A DNA stretch of 64,000 nt from Paraphoma chrysanthemicola. Taxonomy: Eukaryota; Ascomycota; Dothideomycetes; Pleosporales; Phaeosphaeriaceae. This document shows positions 1-11,173 of the stretch, piece after piece (the first letter of the stretch is position 1; every line of letters begins with the position of its first letter). The position numbers and the translations under genes are program-made. The notes beneath the pieces were generated by a model, which searched no databases, was not told where the DNA came from, and saw only the letters and a program-made list of their open reading frames with translations. Location of the stretch: contig JAGMWG010000005.1 of NCBI GenBank assembly GCA_020744225.1, forward strand, positions 682,001 through 746,000. Direction: 5' to 3'.

Positions 1-493
1 AGACACAATTGATACGAACGCTCCTCCAGATCCCGCTCTCGACCTACCTCAAGCAGTACAAGGTCGGTGATATCGTCGATGTCGTAGCAAACGGTACGCA
101 CCCCTCAAAAGTTCGGACATGGCAGAACACAGGCTCACAGGCGCAGGTGCCGTCCAGAAGGGTATGCCCTACAAGGTCTACCACGGCAAGACCGGTATCG
201 TCTACAACGTCACCAAGTCGGCTGTCGGCGTCATCCTCCAGAAGCAGGTTGGCAACCGCTACCTCGAGAAGCGCATCAACGTCCGCATCGAGCACGTCCG
301 CCACTCGCGTTCGCGGGACGACTTCCTCAAGCGCGTCAAGGAGAACCTCGCCAAGCAGAAGACGGCCAAGGAGACTGGCGAGCCACAGCAGATGAAGCGC
401 GTGGCCGCGCAGCCCCGCCTCGCACACACAGTCAGCCTGACTGAGAACAAGCCCGAGAACATCACACCGGTACCGTACGAGACGACGATTTGA
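1..493 (+). CDS. RPL21: 60S ribosomal protein eL21 (RPL21), 5'-truncated by the window edge
   Basis: Cytosolic large-subunit ribosomal protein of the eL21 family. The visible exons are 30-93 and 147-493. Exon 30-93 begins after the acceptor CTCCAG and encodes IPLSTYLKQYKVGDIVDVV. A 53-bp intron lies at 94-146 (GTACGC...GCAG). The last exon encodes the family signature QKGMPYKVYHGKTGIVYNVT, then KRINVRIEHVRHSRSRDD, and ends with the conserved NKPENITPVPYETTI tail before TGA. The N-terminal exons lie upstream of base 1, so the start codon is not in view. Reading straight through the intron shifts frame, which is why the intron call is firm. The gene converges on the minus-strand gene ending at 939. 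Multiple short introns near the 5' end are usual for fungal ribosomal protein genes. Confidence 0.96.
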
Positions 494-938
494 GCGTGGG
501 CAGTGTGCATGCGGCAAAATGGGATACGGATGGTCAACGGCGTGGTTTCGGATCTCTCGATTTTACTCTCTTCTGCACTTTCACCTGCATTGACAGCGGC
601 GAAAGCATGGTGCAGGCAACAGTGTGCCAACATGGCTGAGATAAACCCCTCACGCCAATGAAACAATCCACAAATCCATCCAGTCGCAACATTGATGTCT
701 GCTTGCACATGTGACGTGGGTGAATGGCCTGTATTTACTGACACAAGACACAACCGACGTGACCGAACCTCTCTTAGCACGATCCACCAGCCATTATTAG
801 CGTGCATTGCCTTGTAATTATAAGAAGCGATGCTGCAGCATACATGACATGAAGCTTATCTCGATGGCATCCCCACAGCATTTGTACTAAAGTCTATTCT
901 ACACTCAAGCTGCGACCACTCGATACACTTCACACACC
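494..938. other. Convergent 3' intergenic region
   Basis: This 445-bp stretch separates the stop of eL21 from the stop of the minus-strand XPA-C-like gene. It should hold both 3' UTRs and polyadenylation signals. I see no coding pattern, RNA gene or repeat in it. Confidence 0.6.
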
Positions 939-2035
939 CTACTCCTCCTTCTCCTCTGCCTTCTTCTTCACCTTCTCCTCCACCAACTCCCTCCCCTTCT
1001 CCAACACCTTCCCCTCCTCACCCTCCTCCACGCCACCCACAATCGCAGCCTTCCGATATGCCAACGTCTTGACCTCATTCTCATCAAACAGCTTCGTCGT
1101 ATTTCCATACTTTGGGTTCGGTTTCCCGTAAAACGGCAGCACGGCGAGATCAGGTGGAAGCAGGTCGTACTTGGGCTTACAATCGGACTGATTGATGGGA
1201 TTGGCTGGTTCTTCTTTGAGCGACGCGGGGTCCGAGAGGGTGTGTGCTTCGACGTACGCCGTCCATTTTTGTTTTTGGGTTTTTTGTTTCGCTGGTTTGG
1301 GAGTGGTTTTTGGCGACGACGATGATTTCGTGGTAGCTTCGTCTTTAGGATCATTTTTGTGCCTGGTGAGTTTTGTTAGCTTATCATATGTAGAACCGAC
1401 GAAGCATGATTGTAAGAGGAAAGAGAAAGATGAACTTACTCTTCCTTCCAAATCTCTTCTCCCCTCTCCAAGACTTCATTCTCCTTTCCATCCCCGCCAT
1501 CTAAGACGCCTAGTTTCCTGTACCCAAGCACCTTCACCTCATCTTCTAAGTACAATTTCATCGTATTTCCATGCAGCGGGTTCTTCTTCTCAAAATGCTT
1601 CAACACCACAAGTTCCTCTTTCTTGAGGCCATACTTCTTTCCCGCGTCGGTCTGTGTGATACTTTCTTCCCTTGCGGGTTCGGCGGCTAGCAACGCTGCA
1701 TCTGCATCGGGGAGCTTGTGTTCCTCAATCCAAGCCTCCCAGGTCTTTTTGTGGGATGCTTTGGCAGCCTTGGCATCTTGAGCCGCGGCTTTGTCGCGAT
1801 GTTCAGCAGCCAGAGTTTCCGGGTCTTTTTTGGTGCGTTTCGTAGGTGGTGTCGCAGACGCATCGTCGACGAGATCCTGTTCTTTTTTCGTGCGCTTTTT
1901 GGGCGTCGTAGTCGCTGCTGCTTTGGAAGTCTTGCTGCGGGCAGGTTTCTTCTTGGTATCCTCGAAGTCTGAACCTTCAGACGCAGATGTGTATTTCACA
2001 GGCGCCTTTGCGCGCGCTGATCGACGGGACGACAT
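939..2035 (-). CDS. Protein with two XPA-C-like modules
   Basis: Two exons, 2035-1440 and 1362-939, joined over a 77-bp intron (GTAAGT...GCTAAC...CACCAG, phase 2), give 339 residues. The start ATG at 2035 opens MSSRRSARAKAPVKYTSASE; an upstream in-frame ATG at 2131 is less likely because it adds unconserved sequence. Residues 1-95 are Lys/Ala-rich and disordered, with KKRTKK-type nuclear-localisation clusters. Two related modules follow, near residues 97-180 and 230-310. Each has W-x(2)-[WY]-[IV]-E-x-H, a K-[KP]-Y-x-L segment, a [KP]-x-N-P segment, then GNTMKLYLEDEVKVLGYRK or GNTTKLFDENEVKTLAYRK. This order resembles the C-terminal DNA-binding half of the XPA/Rad14 repair protein, which has NPH...MKLYL..QVE. 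There is no XPA zinc finger, so it is not the repair orthologue itself. A chromatin or DNA-binding role is inference. Confidence 0.8.
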
Positions 2036-2526
2036 GTCTGCTTCTTTCTGCCGCTCTGCTGGGGCACCAATGTAGGAAAAGAAGGGTTTGTGTAAGAAGT
2101 AGCTCTTGCGCCTGAATGCCCTTATGTACACTTGTTGTCTGATCTCGTAAAGACAAAGCAGGTTTCACGCACGCACTGGATTAGATTGTTGCTCACAAAG
2201 GAAGCTTGGATGTCGCGGAAGCGCGCGCGCAAGGGGCAAGTGGTAAACAGCCATGTACGTCATTGTGCCGATCATTTACGGGAAAAGTTGTCTGAAACAT
2301 GTCTGGGCTGGTTTGGGGAGGTGGAAATGGTGGGACAATGCGGGGACTTTTGGTGGCCTGATGCTGTGGAGCGAACGATGTTTCTGTTGTAAGAGTTCTG
2401 CACGAGATATTATCTTTAAAAAAAAACCGCCAAAATATAGGTCGTTCTGAAAATTCTGCATTCTTATGGTATTTGTATATATTAATGTGTGTGTGCTCGG
2501 TGTTCATGTGCACGACGACTGCTTTT
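2036..2526. other. Intergenic: promoter of XPA-C-like gene and 3' flank of CSC1 gene
   Basis: This stretch lies upstream of the ATG at 2035 and downstream of the channel gene's stop at 2527, both on the minus strand. It contains an A-run (2418-2426) and AT-rich sequence near 2400-2500, as expected for a 3' end. No gene is visible. Confidence 0.5.
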
Positions 2527-5279
2527 TCACCACCGTATGCCTTTCTTGAAGACCGGAAGGTCATCAAAGTCATCGACGCCCCATTTCAGGTTGCCCTTCT
2601 CATCGATCCAGGCACCCTCATCGCTACACTTGATACCAGCCGTCTCAGTCTCTTTGACCTCGTTTGTGCTGACACCCATTGGGTCCTTCGCTAACCAAAC
2701 GACTGGTGTCTTGCTCGTGTACGCAGGATTGAGGTAGGCCTTCTTCACATCTTCGTCGCTGTACTCTGGAATGTCATCTGGGTCAAAGTCGCCTTCTCGT
2801 ATCCATGCCTTCATCGCAGTGTGACTCGCGAATATATGCGGCTGCAGAAAGCGAGCCAAAGGCGAAACAACTTTGGTTGGGACACGCGTACGGCTGCTGA
2901 TCCGGTCGATATTCGATTCTGAGCTGCGCAACGCGTCGGCCTCGCCTTCTTCTGCAGATGAGAGCAGGGGTGCTTGCTCATCATTCTCGGCTTCGAGAGC
3001 CAGATCTGCCGGCAAATATTGCTCAAGCGGCGCGAAGTAGCGGTTAGTGAAGAAGTTGAAGACAACGGTCGCGAAGAAGAGTGCCACAATCATGATCAAC
3101 GGCCCCGTAGCCTTGCGCAAGCTGAAAAGGCCAATCAGACAGAGCTCTGCAATGTACACGCCAGTAAGTATCTGCTGCAGAGCGAGGGTGTAGCAATGGC
3201 CTTTCGTGTCGATCTTGGGTTGCACTGTGTACAGCAACATGTATCGGTAGCTATAATAGAACAGCGCGAGGCCAATGGCTGCGAAGCCAAGGACTAAGGG
3301 CGCAATGCACGAATACGCGATGGCTACAAGATGTTAGCATATTTCACGGACTGGTTGAGTGAAACGTACCAATTATGACGAAGTTCACATATTTAGGGAA
3401 TAGTTTGCCCCATTGCATGCCCCTAAGATATGTGAATCGGTCATACTTCTGCCGTGGCGTCTTGTCAAAGAACTTGTCAAAAAAGACAAAAGACAGTACA
3501 TCGGAGTAGTTAAGCACATTGCTCGGGGCATTGCTCAATCCTTGAATGACGAAGTAGGTGAGGTACGTGTTGGATGCACTCGGTAGCTTTTCAGCAAGCA
3601 ATTGTGGCACCGAAGTTGGATCTTTGGCAATCTGAGACGCCACTGCTGCTGCTCCAGAAGCCAGAGTCGTGACGAGGAAGATCTGCAGGACTTGGAACAC
3701 ATAGTACCATTTCAGCACCTTGAGTTCCGCTGAAGTATTGGTCGCTTCGCCGCCGAAGGTCTTGAAGATGTCTGGCTTGGTCAATAGGAGTAGGATGAAA
3801 ATGGGCTGGAGTACTCACATCGGAAGATATTGGGCACATAAGATGCAAGTAAACTGAGCAGCAGCGGAGGCAGCAGGCCTGAAAGTAAGCTCATAACCGT
3901 AGGAGGGAGACTGTTCAAGAAGGCGAGCCACTTGAAGTTCTCGGCAAGGTACTCGATATTGGAGACAGCACCGACAAGCGACACCGGAATGGACCAAAAT
4001 ATGATGGTCGCAATGACGAGAGCTAAGGCGATGCCTTCCTGCGACAGACGACGCGTTGGTGCCAGTGTCAAGTTCTGCCAGATGACTTCTTTGGGCAAGA
4101 CTCCGGTGTAACGAGGAGTGAGAGACAGAATATCCGCCGAGGCGATTTGTTGGCAGGCTCGTTGAGCGGCAGCTTGAGTTTTGAACTCCACGAACACGGC
4201 GGCTGCACCGCCCTGGCTGTCGACGCTCTCATTCGACTGTCTGGCTTTTTCGATTTCTTCTTCTTTCTCCTTGATCTGACTGCGAAACCAATCGATACTA
4301 TCTACCTGCTTGCCAACAGGTGCTGTCTTCAATCGGTGGGTGGGCCTAAGGGACTTTCTGATGCCATCTGATAAGCTATCATATGTCACGGTCCGGCGAC
4401 GATTCTTGCTCTGCCTTTTCCTGCCCTTCTCGTTCGCTTTGAGGATAAGGGAGATTTCCGCCGATTCCAACTCTTCCACCTTCGAGTTCCTGGATGACAC
4501 AAGAGATTGCAGCTTGTCCGCCTTGGTCGCTGGCCAAACGCGCACAGCATCGTTGCCAAAAAACCGCTGCATATTACCCTCGTCAAGAGTAGCTGTCGGT
4601 GCTGAAAGGAACAGCACGGTGCGAGAAGATAGTCTCCGCGCATTCGTCTTCGACAGATTCCATGCTTGCCGCAAACCGATAAGCCAAAGCCTCTCGCGCG
4701 CTACGGTAAACATGACAAAGCTAAAGAACACCCATGCGACTGCCGCATGCGCATACAGGTGTTTCTTCTTCTTGACATTTCCAATCGAGATGCGGTTGAG
4801 CTCAGTCGCTTTCCCACCGCCTGTCGCATTCACCGGCATCAAGATCGGCCAAGTAATGCATGCGCCAACAACACAGATGAAGATCAAGGTGCGCAAGAAT
4901 CGGAGGAAGAGGTACGAGTCCAGCGACTGATGGTACAGCATGAACTTGTCTGGGACAACACGCATCGTGTGCAGCCAATCCCAATACGAATTGCTTTGAC
5001 ATGGCGTGCGATCTTTCTTGGGCACGGTTCCGATGAACGTCCTTGGGAAATAGACCTTTGGAAATTTTTGACGAATGAGCACAAAGGCGATGGTGAATAG
5101 GGCTGCTGTTATGGCGGTGGGGATGAAAGCGGCGGCTACTGCCGCGAGCGAAGAAGGCCCTTTTGGCTGCGAAATGCCATGTTAGCTCCTGGGTCGAAGA
5201 CGTGAAGATGTGATGGTGTACTTACTGATGACCCTCCACCAGTGCCATTTCTGGCGATGAATACAGTTTGGAAGTCCAT
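2527..5279 (-). CDS. CSC1/OSCA-family (DUF221) calcium-permeable stress-gated channel
   Basis: Four exons, 5279-5226, 5166-3819, 3771-3370 and 3323-2527, give 866 residues. The introns are 59, 47 and 46 bp, all GT-AG, and translation stays in family register across each. Proteins of this family (yeast Csc1, Rsn1, plant OSCA) are osmosensitive cation channels with about eleven helices. The first helix follows the tiny first exon (AFIPTAITAALFTIAFVLI), and more helices lie at about residues 97-118 and 146-166. A long cytosolic domain follows, with RNSKVEELESAE and the conserved VFVEFKTQAAAQRACQQI stretch. The membrane core begins near TRRLSQEGIALALVIATIIFW and includes YFVIQGLSNAPSNVLNYSDV and the LPADLALEAENDEQAPLL tail region. 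The C-terminal tail has an acidic-WLAKDP-type segment and ends KKGIRW. The start at 5279 is chosen because MDFQTVFIARNGTGGGSS leads straight to a GTAAGT donor. Its exact paralogue (Csc1, Rsn1 or Phm7 type) cannot be settled by eye. Confidence 0.93.
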
Positions 5280-5809
5280 GACGGCGTGGGAGCCTACGGA
5301 TCGAGGGAGGAGAGTTGGTAGAATCAAGGGATCATTTTCGCCAATGAACAACAAACAGCTGAAGGGCCGGCACTTACGCGAGGAAATACGCGTGCGCAAT
5401 GTTTGTAGTAGTTGTGTGTAGTGCTCTGCTGGTGGCAGGCGAGATGCGAAGCTGCCTAGTCTGAGATGACGTAGACGTGAGGCGTGGGCAAACGTGCGCG
5501 TCTCACTCGAAATCACGTGTCAACCAAACCGCATGCTGCAAGCCTTACAATGTATTGGTTCGCCAGGAAGGGACATCTCAAAGTCGATTGGATAAAGCCT
5601 CGAATGTATTGGTGTTGCGTATTACAAGATGATATATACTATATGCAACCAAGGCCACGATTCCATGCTCATTCAGCCTGGTTCTTGGTATCAATCAAAC
5701 CAATGCGCCGCGTATGCAATCTCGCATATCCCAAACTCCCTAGTAACATGCCAAAGTTGCGCCGTCGTATGCAGCATTATACAAACAGGACTGAAGTTGC
5801 TGTGGCTAC
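5280..5809. other. Intergenic: promoter/5' UTR of the CSC1-type gene
   Basis: This 530-bp stretch lies between the channel start at 5279 and the stop of the next minus-strand gene at 5810. Pyrimidine-rich sequence on the minus strand just above 5279 fits a fungal 5' UTR. I see no additional gene. Confidence 0.5.
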
Positions 5810-8800
5810 CTATAGCCATAGTAACCACCTCACAACACCCAATGCGAACCCAAAAACCCTCTTTACAGAACCCACCAGTACCACGACAAGCCACACAAAC
5901 CACATCACCGCGACGAGTGCCCATTCAACCATCATCCAACCGAACCCGCGGAGCCAGCGCATTCTTCGTCTTCGTGCACGCAGCATGCGGTCAATGTCGT
6001 CTACGATTTGTTTGACCTCCAGAGGTCCTTGGCCTGAGATCTCACTTGTAATGCGAACAGCGAGATCTCCCCCTTCGAAGATACGCGGCATGAGATCTGT
6101 GTCAACCTTGGATCGCAACTCTGTTATCAGCTCAGTAAGCTGCTTGACGGTGTTGTTGCGAAAGCTCTGCGTGGATGAGCTGAGCGAGCGCGTTGACGTT
6201 TCGAGCTCGCGCATCAGGATCTGCGCAGCGAGCACGTGCTCTTCCTTTCTGGAAACAGGAACAAGCTCTCTGCCCGCAGTAGCCGCAGCGCGAGCAAGGA
6301 AATCAGGCGGCGGTGACCTCTTGATGAGGGCGCGACGGTTGATCTCCTTCGCTTTGACTCCGGAGCAGAGGAAGAGAGCGCGCACACGGGCAATGTCCGC
6401 TTGTGTCACAATGTTGGCGTTATTTTTGCGGCGTAGAACATTGTTATCATCGTCAGCGATGCTCCAATGTCTTTTGCCTTCCAGCGTTGGCCGAGAACTG
6501 CTGCGATGCCTTTCGGTTGAGCCTTGCGTGTCCCTGAGCGCAGTGACTGGCAAGCCACCTAATCCAACCCCGCCTGGCCGTGCAAGGACCTTGTTGATCC
6601 GTTCTTGACTGTGGCTACGACTTGCTTCAAGAGTATTGATCGATGAGTTGGTTGGCACCCTCTCTAAGTCCATTCGAGGTGGCGCAAGCCTGTCAAAACG
6701 AGGTGACCGATTGTTTTTACGCTCACGATCCTGCCGAGAAATGTGATCGTTTGCAGATAGCGTGCCGTCTTTGTTGATGCCAACCTCATGAGCTGGCTTA
6801 AACTTAGGGAGGTCTATATGGTAGCGACTATCTCTGTTGGGAACGATGCTTTCAACAGTGGTGTTCGTGACGGATCTCGACATGGGCGGTCGTTGGGACT
6901 TGCTTCCCTTAGCGGATGTGTCTGTGCCATAATCTGCTCCGTCAGAGACGAAGTCCGCATCGTCGTCGTCAGGACGGTCTCGTCGGAAGACGAAACCACC
7001 TACTTTAGAGCCTTCATGCTTGACGCCTTTGAAGAATCGAGTGACAGCAGATTGCCCCTCTTGAGTCTCCCGTCGACGAATTTTGTCTGGACTTGGCAGG
7101 CTGGTAGTGCTTTCGTTCTTTCGGTGACCCAGGAAAGACTTAACCGCACTAGGAGCGGCCATGATAGTATGACCGACATGACCACTGTCCTGTGTCTCCT
7201 CACTTGTCTGTCTAGACCGCGGGTTCTTGTCAAGACTTGCCACGGTCAGTTCGTGTTGCAGATGGTGCGCGTGATCTTCGCTATTCTCATGAGAATGGAA
7301 GGGATTTAGCTTGCTTCGCTTAGACTTCCTATTCACGGAGCTGTCACGGCTACGCGGTGGCGAAAAGCTACTTCCAATATGTGGAAAGCGCCTTTGGTGG
7401 AGTGGCGTGTTCGGTGCCGTAATATCTAGATCTTCAAAAGATGAGCGTGGCTCATTGTCATCTCCAGAGGCAGTGGCGTTGGTCCGCACACGTGGAGGCA
7501 TCTTGAAAATTCCAGGATGGTCCATACTGGTGAAGCCATTTCCGATGCGTGGTATATCAAGTGAGTCTCGTGAAATCTTGTTGTCAGGCTTGTCTGCATG
7601 ATCTCGTCCCCACTTGTTGGGCGTATCAGGCGAGATGATGGCCGGCGATTTTCCTTCGCCATCATTTGCTTGCTGCTTCAGCAGGTTCTCCAGTTGCAGC
7701 GCCAGTGGTCCAGTGTTGTGGTCATCATCCACGATGATACGAGGCTTTCGCTTCCCTGAATCGCTCTCTGAGTCCGACGAATCACTGTCGACGGTGGTGC
7801 GAAGACGCGAGCCACGTCGAGAATGTTTGCCGTGCCTTGGACTGTCAGCACGGAATGCTGGCAGAAGCCTCCGCCGGCGGCCACGCTCGCTGCCTTTCTC
7901 ACTCTCCCCACCACTGACAGGTTCAGCCACGGCCGCAGCAACACCTTCTACCCAGCTTCTCCGCCTCTTGTCATTGAACTCCTTGCTGTCACGAGGCTGG
8001 AGGAAGTCGGGCTTTGGCGCCTCTTTTGGTGGAAAGATTTTCCGACCATGGCGATTCTCGATGATGGTTTTATTATCGCCCTGCTCGAGCCAATATGCAT
8101 CTGCAAGTAGCTCTTCTGGGCAGAAGACCCAGCCTTTGTGCGGTCTCGGTGACTTGTTGGGTTCCACTGGCCCAGGGTGACCCTCACACAGTCTTGGCAG
8201 AAGCGCTCTATCATCGTGGCGGTAGCCCGGTCGCTTGGCCTCTTGTTCGACACGGTCTACCCAGTCATGCATTTCGTCGAGATTTGCAAACTCATCAGGG
8301 CTGTGTTCTAGTGGGCGTCGCTCGCGCGCTCGACTCCGTCTGTTGCGAATATACTGCAGAGGATTATATTGGCGGCCGAGGTCGTATTGCTTGCCAGCGT
8401 AGGATGGTACGCGTGTAAGTTGCGCGTGCGGGCTGCCAGGAACATTGCTTGAGGACACGAAGAAGTTGCCTGGCGCACTCGCGTCCACTTTCAGCGGTGG
8501 CAGAGATTCCAGCAACCGCAGATACTCGATTCTGAGTTCAATGTAGTCGCGAGCTTTGTCTCGACGAGCGAGTGTAGCAGGGGACGGATCTTTGCGCATT
8601 TGCGAGCCTGGAAATGCCAGCGATCCGCTGCGTTGGACAGACGAAGACATATGTCTGGACGGCGAACTCTTGCCACCAACTGGAGACATGTTTCTCGACA
8701 TGCGCCTCTGTTCGTTGAGATATTGTCGGAGACTACCGCCCGCGCCGTGGTTTGACAGACTGCCATCTCTCTGCACGCCCGAGACGGCTCGAGACTGCGC

Positions 8801-9508
8801 CGACAGTAACGGACCCGCGCTAATATTCCTCCTGCGGCTTTCGCTCAGATTCAGAGCCATGTGTACAAGTTGATTCGGGTCGATGGCAGGCGGCTGCGGC
8901 GTCTTGGGACGGGCGTCTCGAGCAGGCACAGGAGATGGCGACTCGCGATGGTTATGTCTAGTCTTCCCTACACGAAGACCGCCGTTGCTCTGTTCGTGGT
9001 GGACGCCCTCGAGCTGGTCGGACACTTCAATGGGCGCATCCCGCCCCTCCGTTCTCATTTCGCGTGACAGTGGTGATCGCGTTGGCGATTCTTGCGCGCG
9101 ACGGCGATGGTCCCGCTGTCCATCGCTCGTAGGAAGCTCGCCATGCCGCGATCGGCGTTTTCCTTTGGCGTCCTCTGCCAGCGCTTGATGGTTCGTCTTC
9201 CGCGGACCGCTTGGAAAGTTTGAGTCCAGCAAAAATCCCCCAGACCGCCTCGCTCGCTGCCTTCGACGTGCAAAGTCCTGCTCTTCTATAGACTCAGTCG
9301 CCAGAGGACTACCCGAGTCTCGTGACTGCGCACTCGTCGCGCCGTGTGTGGTGCCTGCATCACTCCGCGAGGCGAAGCTCTGTCGCTGGGAGCTGCCCTC
9401 TCCATTGTGAATGTATGCACCGGAGCCTCTCGAATGCAGAGTCCGCGATGATGCTGCTGATGGCTCCGAGGAGACTGAGGGGCGGCCGTCGCTTGAGGGC
9501 GCCGACAT
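5810..9508 (-). CDS. Large conserved fungal protein, disordered with C-terminal membrane anchor; function unknown
   Basis: A single exon of 1232 residues from ATG 9508 (MSAPSSDGRPSVSS, in good context GCAACCATG). An in-frame ATG at 9616 would add 36 residues. Residues 1-310 and about 520-1030 are low-complexity, Ser/Arg/Asp-rich and probably unstructured. A structured core lies near residues 315-500, with ARDYIELRIEYLRLLESLPP and a second block containing HKGWVFCPEELLADAYWLEQ and ENRHGRKIFPP. The last 200 residues look helical and include ADIARVRALFLCSGVKAKEI and a coiled-coil-like segment with FRNNTVKQLTELITELRSKV. Two hydrophobic stretches follow (about 1193-1214 and 1218-1232) and run to the very C-terminus, suggesting tail insertion into a membrane. 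The arrangement suggests an organelle-surface or tethering protein. That is inference; I do not recognise a named family. Confidence 0.88.
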   Translation of the reverse strand: MSAPSSDGRPSVSSEPSAASSRTLHSRGSGAYIHNGEGSSQRQSFASRSDAGTTHGATSAQSRDSGSPLATESIEEQDFARRRQRARRSGGFLLDSNFPSGPRKTNHQALAEDAKGKRRSRHGELPTSDGQRDHRRRAQESPTRSPLSREMRTEGRDAPIEVSDQLEGVHHEQSNGGLRVGKTRHNHRESPSPVPARDARPKTPQPPAIDPNQLVHMALNLSESRRRNISAGPLLSAQSRAVSGVQRDGSLSNHGAGGSLRQYLNEQRRMSRNMSPVGGKSSPSRHMSSSVQRSGSLAFPGSQMRKDPSPATLARRDKARDYIELRIEYLRLLESLPPLKVDASAPGNFFVSSSNVPGSPHAQLTRVPSYAGKQYDLGRQYNPLQYIRNRRSRARERRPLEHSPDEFANLDEMHDWVDRVEQEAKRPGYRHDDRALLPRLCEGHPGPVEPNKSPRPHKGWVFCPEELLADAYWLEQGDNKTIIENRHGRKIFPPKEAPKPDFLQPRDSKEFNDKRRRSWVEGVAAAVAEPVSGGESEKGSERGRRRRLLPAFRADSPRHGKHSRRGSRLRTTVDSDSSDSESDSGKRKPRIIVDDDHNTGPLALQLENLLKQQANDGEGKSPAIISPDTPNKWGRDHADKPDNKISRDSLDIPRIGNGFTSMDHPGIFKMPPRVRTNATASGDDNEPRSSFEDLDITAPNTPLHQRRFPHIGSSFSPPRSRDSSVNRKSKRSKLNPFHSHENSEDHAHHLQHELTVASLDKNPRSRQTSEETQDSGHVGHTIMAAPSAVKSFLGHRKNESTTSLPSPDKIRRRETQEGQSAVTRFFKGVKHEGSKVGGFVFRRDRPDDDDADFVSDGADYGTDTSAKGSKSQRPPMSRSVTNTTVESIVPNRDSRYHIDLPKFKPAHEVGINKDGTLSANDHISRQDRERKNNRSPRFDRLAPPRMDLERVPTNSSINTLEASRSHSQERINKVLARPGGVGLGGLPVTALRDTQGSTERHRSSSRPTLEGKRHWSIADDDNNVLRRKNNANIVTQADIARVRALFLCSGVKAKEINRRALIKRSPPPDFLARAAATAGRELVPVSRKEEHVLAAQILMRELETSTRSLSSSTQSFRNNTVKQLTELITELRSKVDTDLMPRIFEGGDLAVRITSEISGQGPLEVKQIVDDIDRMLRARRRRMRWLRGFGWMMVEWALVAVMWFVWLVVVLVGSVKRVFGFALGVVRWLLWL

Positions 9509-10385
9509 GGTTGCGGCTCTGCTACCTCGGTCGTTGAGGGGGTCGCATCGCGAAGAAGAGGGCTGCGCGACAGGGAGGCGCAGGTCACGGGTTAAGATAC
9601 CAAGTGAAGCTATCACAAAGGTACAGGATGCTCTGCTGTGGGGTTGTGCTTGTATCGAAATGCTGCGGAAAGATGGGCCGATTGTGACGGCTACGCGTTA
9701 TTTGGCCGACTAGGGACCATATGCCTCGGAGGCCCCTTCCACATACGTCAATCGTGGCTCACGGCACCAGCCACACATCACAGCGCCGCACCCCTTGTCT
9801 ACCAGCAATGCGATCTGCACCCAACAGCCTGGGTATGCTTTCACTGGTCCTATCAAGAATAATATGATCCATTTCTGACATGGTACACGCAGCCTCGCGC
9901 GGCTTTCTGCAATCGCGGCAAGGTCAACCTGGTACCTCAGTTTCTCCCAGAATTAGCATTATGTGCCCACTACACCTCACTATGGAATTCAAGCATGACA
10001 TTTTCCGGAGAGAGCTGTGCCGAGATCCAGATTCCTGGTGTTTCTGATCGCCTGTCGATCTCCCAGGTCAAGGCGTGAAGAGGTCCCTGAAGGTGCATTT
10101 AGCGCCCAACCTAAAGCCATTGACACTAGACGCCTAAAATTCCGACATGTCATGCATTTAAAAGGGGGGAAGTACATTGAATCGTTCACGTGGAGGAGTG
10201 CAAGATTAGTGTTTACTTTGGTTTCCAGTGTTATCGTAATTATCTAGGTCTATGAGTGGGTAATAGCCCACAAATGGCCAGTTGGTCACACTGACCCACC
10301 CCATATGCCATGTCTTTCAGAACTCCTTCATCACGCCCACTCCCGTCCGTGACCCAACTGGTCTGTTGATTATGCAGGCTAATAT
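9509..10385. other. Intergenic region
   Basis: This 877-bp stretch is the promoter side of the gene starting at 9508 and the 3' side of the peroxygenase ending at 10386. Open frames here are short and show no recognisable family. Nothing else is supported. Confidence 0.5.
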
Positions 10386-11173
10386 TCACAGACTGCCCTC
10401 CGGTAGCTTCTCTGGAGTGTGTAGCGCAAGCTGCAGCACAGTCTGTGCGATTGACATTCCATTGATAGGGTTGACAGGGCGCCATCCTTCGTTGAATGGC
10501 ATGCGTTCCTCTCCTGAGATCTTGTCAGTATAGCGTGGCCTCAGTCGCTCGCGTACTCACGGAAGAAAATGTCGATCCATTTGACAGATGCCTTGTTCGA
10601 CTTCGCATCTTTGAATAATTGGAAGTATGCCGAGGACTCGAAGTAAGACGGGAAATACTGCGGATCACCGTACGTGAACTTCGGGTTCGTGGCATTTGCG
10701 CACTGTATGCGACCCCAACGCGCTGCAGCGACATCGGAAAGGCCAACTTCGCTCTTGCCACCGAAGTAGCTTAGAGTCTCTGCAAAGACACTGGGGTCGA
10801 AGTCCTGTGTCGTGTCGCCAAGATCGAAGTCCTTCCTGCTCAGGCTGCCGTCATGCTCCACGGCATTGTGCTTGTCAAGATCGTCGAGGTTGAAAGCGCC
10901 GCTTGTGGGGTCCTTGGATACTAAGAGGCCGGTAGAAGCGAGCAGGGTCGCAGTCTCGGCAGACACGTTCAATCCCTCTCCAAGAGCCTTGACAATGATC
11001 GGAGTCGTGAGATTATAGCCGTCGCGTGGCAGGATTCCATGGTTGGCGAGGGCATTGAGAGCAGGGCAAGGTGATCTCACTTGACCATCTTGGGGTGGAT
11101 GCCAGTCCGCAAAGTTGGCCTCGGCGCTTACGAGCGAAAGCACAGAAAGGACGAGGAGGAAGACGTAGTACAT
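10386..11173 (-). CDS. Secreted short-type heme-thiolate peroxygenase (chloroperoxidase family)
   Basis: Two exons, 11173-10561 and 10513-10386, joined over a 48-bp intron (GTGAGT...ATCTCAG), give 246 residues. The enzyme would use H2O2 to oxygenate or halogenate organic substrates with a cysteine-ligated heme. A signal peptide is clear (MYYVFLLVLSVLSLVSA). The proximal heme motif P-C-P is at residues 35-37 (RSPCPALNALANHG), making Cys36 the expected axial ligand. The E-H-D metal-binding/active-site motif is at 106-108 (NAVEHDGSLSRKD). The intron falls inside the F-F-R-E segment; the continuous exon 1 frame reads on into the intron and stops at FFREYASD. The spliced product restores FFREERMPFNEGWRP, which is the family pattern. 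The length matches the short (family I) group. N-x-[ST] sites suggest glycosylation. It is secreted and probably accessory; no biosynthetic neighbours are present. Confidence 0.93.

Noticed and set aside
1436..2131. Two separate genes for the 939-1451 and 1436-2131 minus frames
   Set aside because: A canonical intron (GTAAGT, GCTAAC, CACCAG) joins them in phase, and the two halves carry related modules of one protein.
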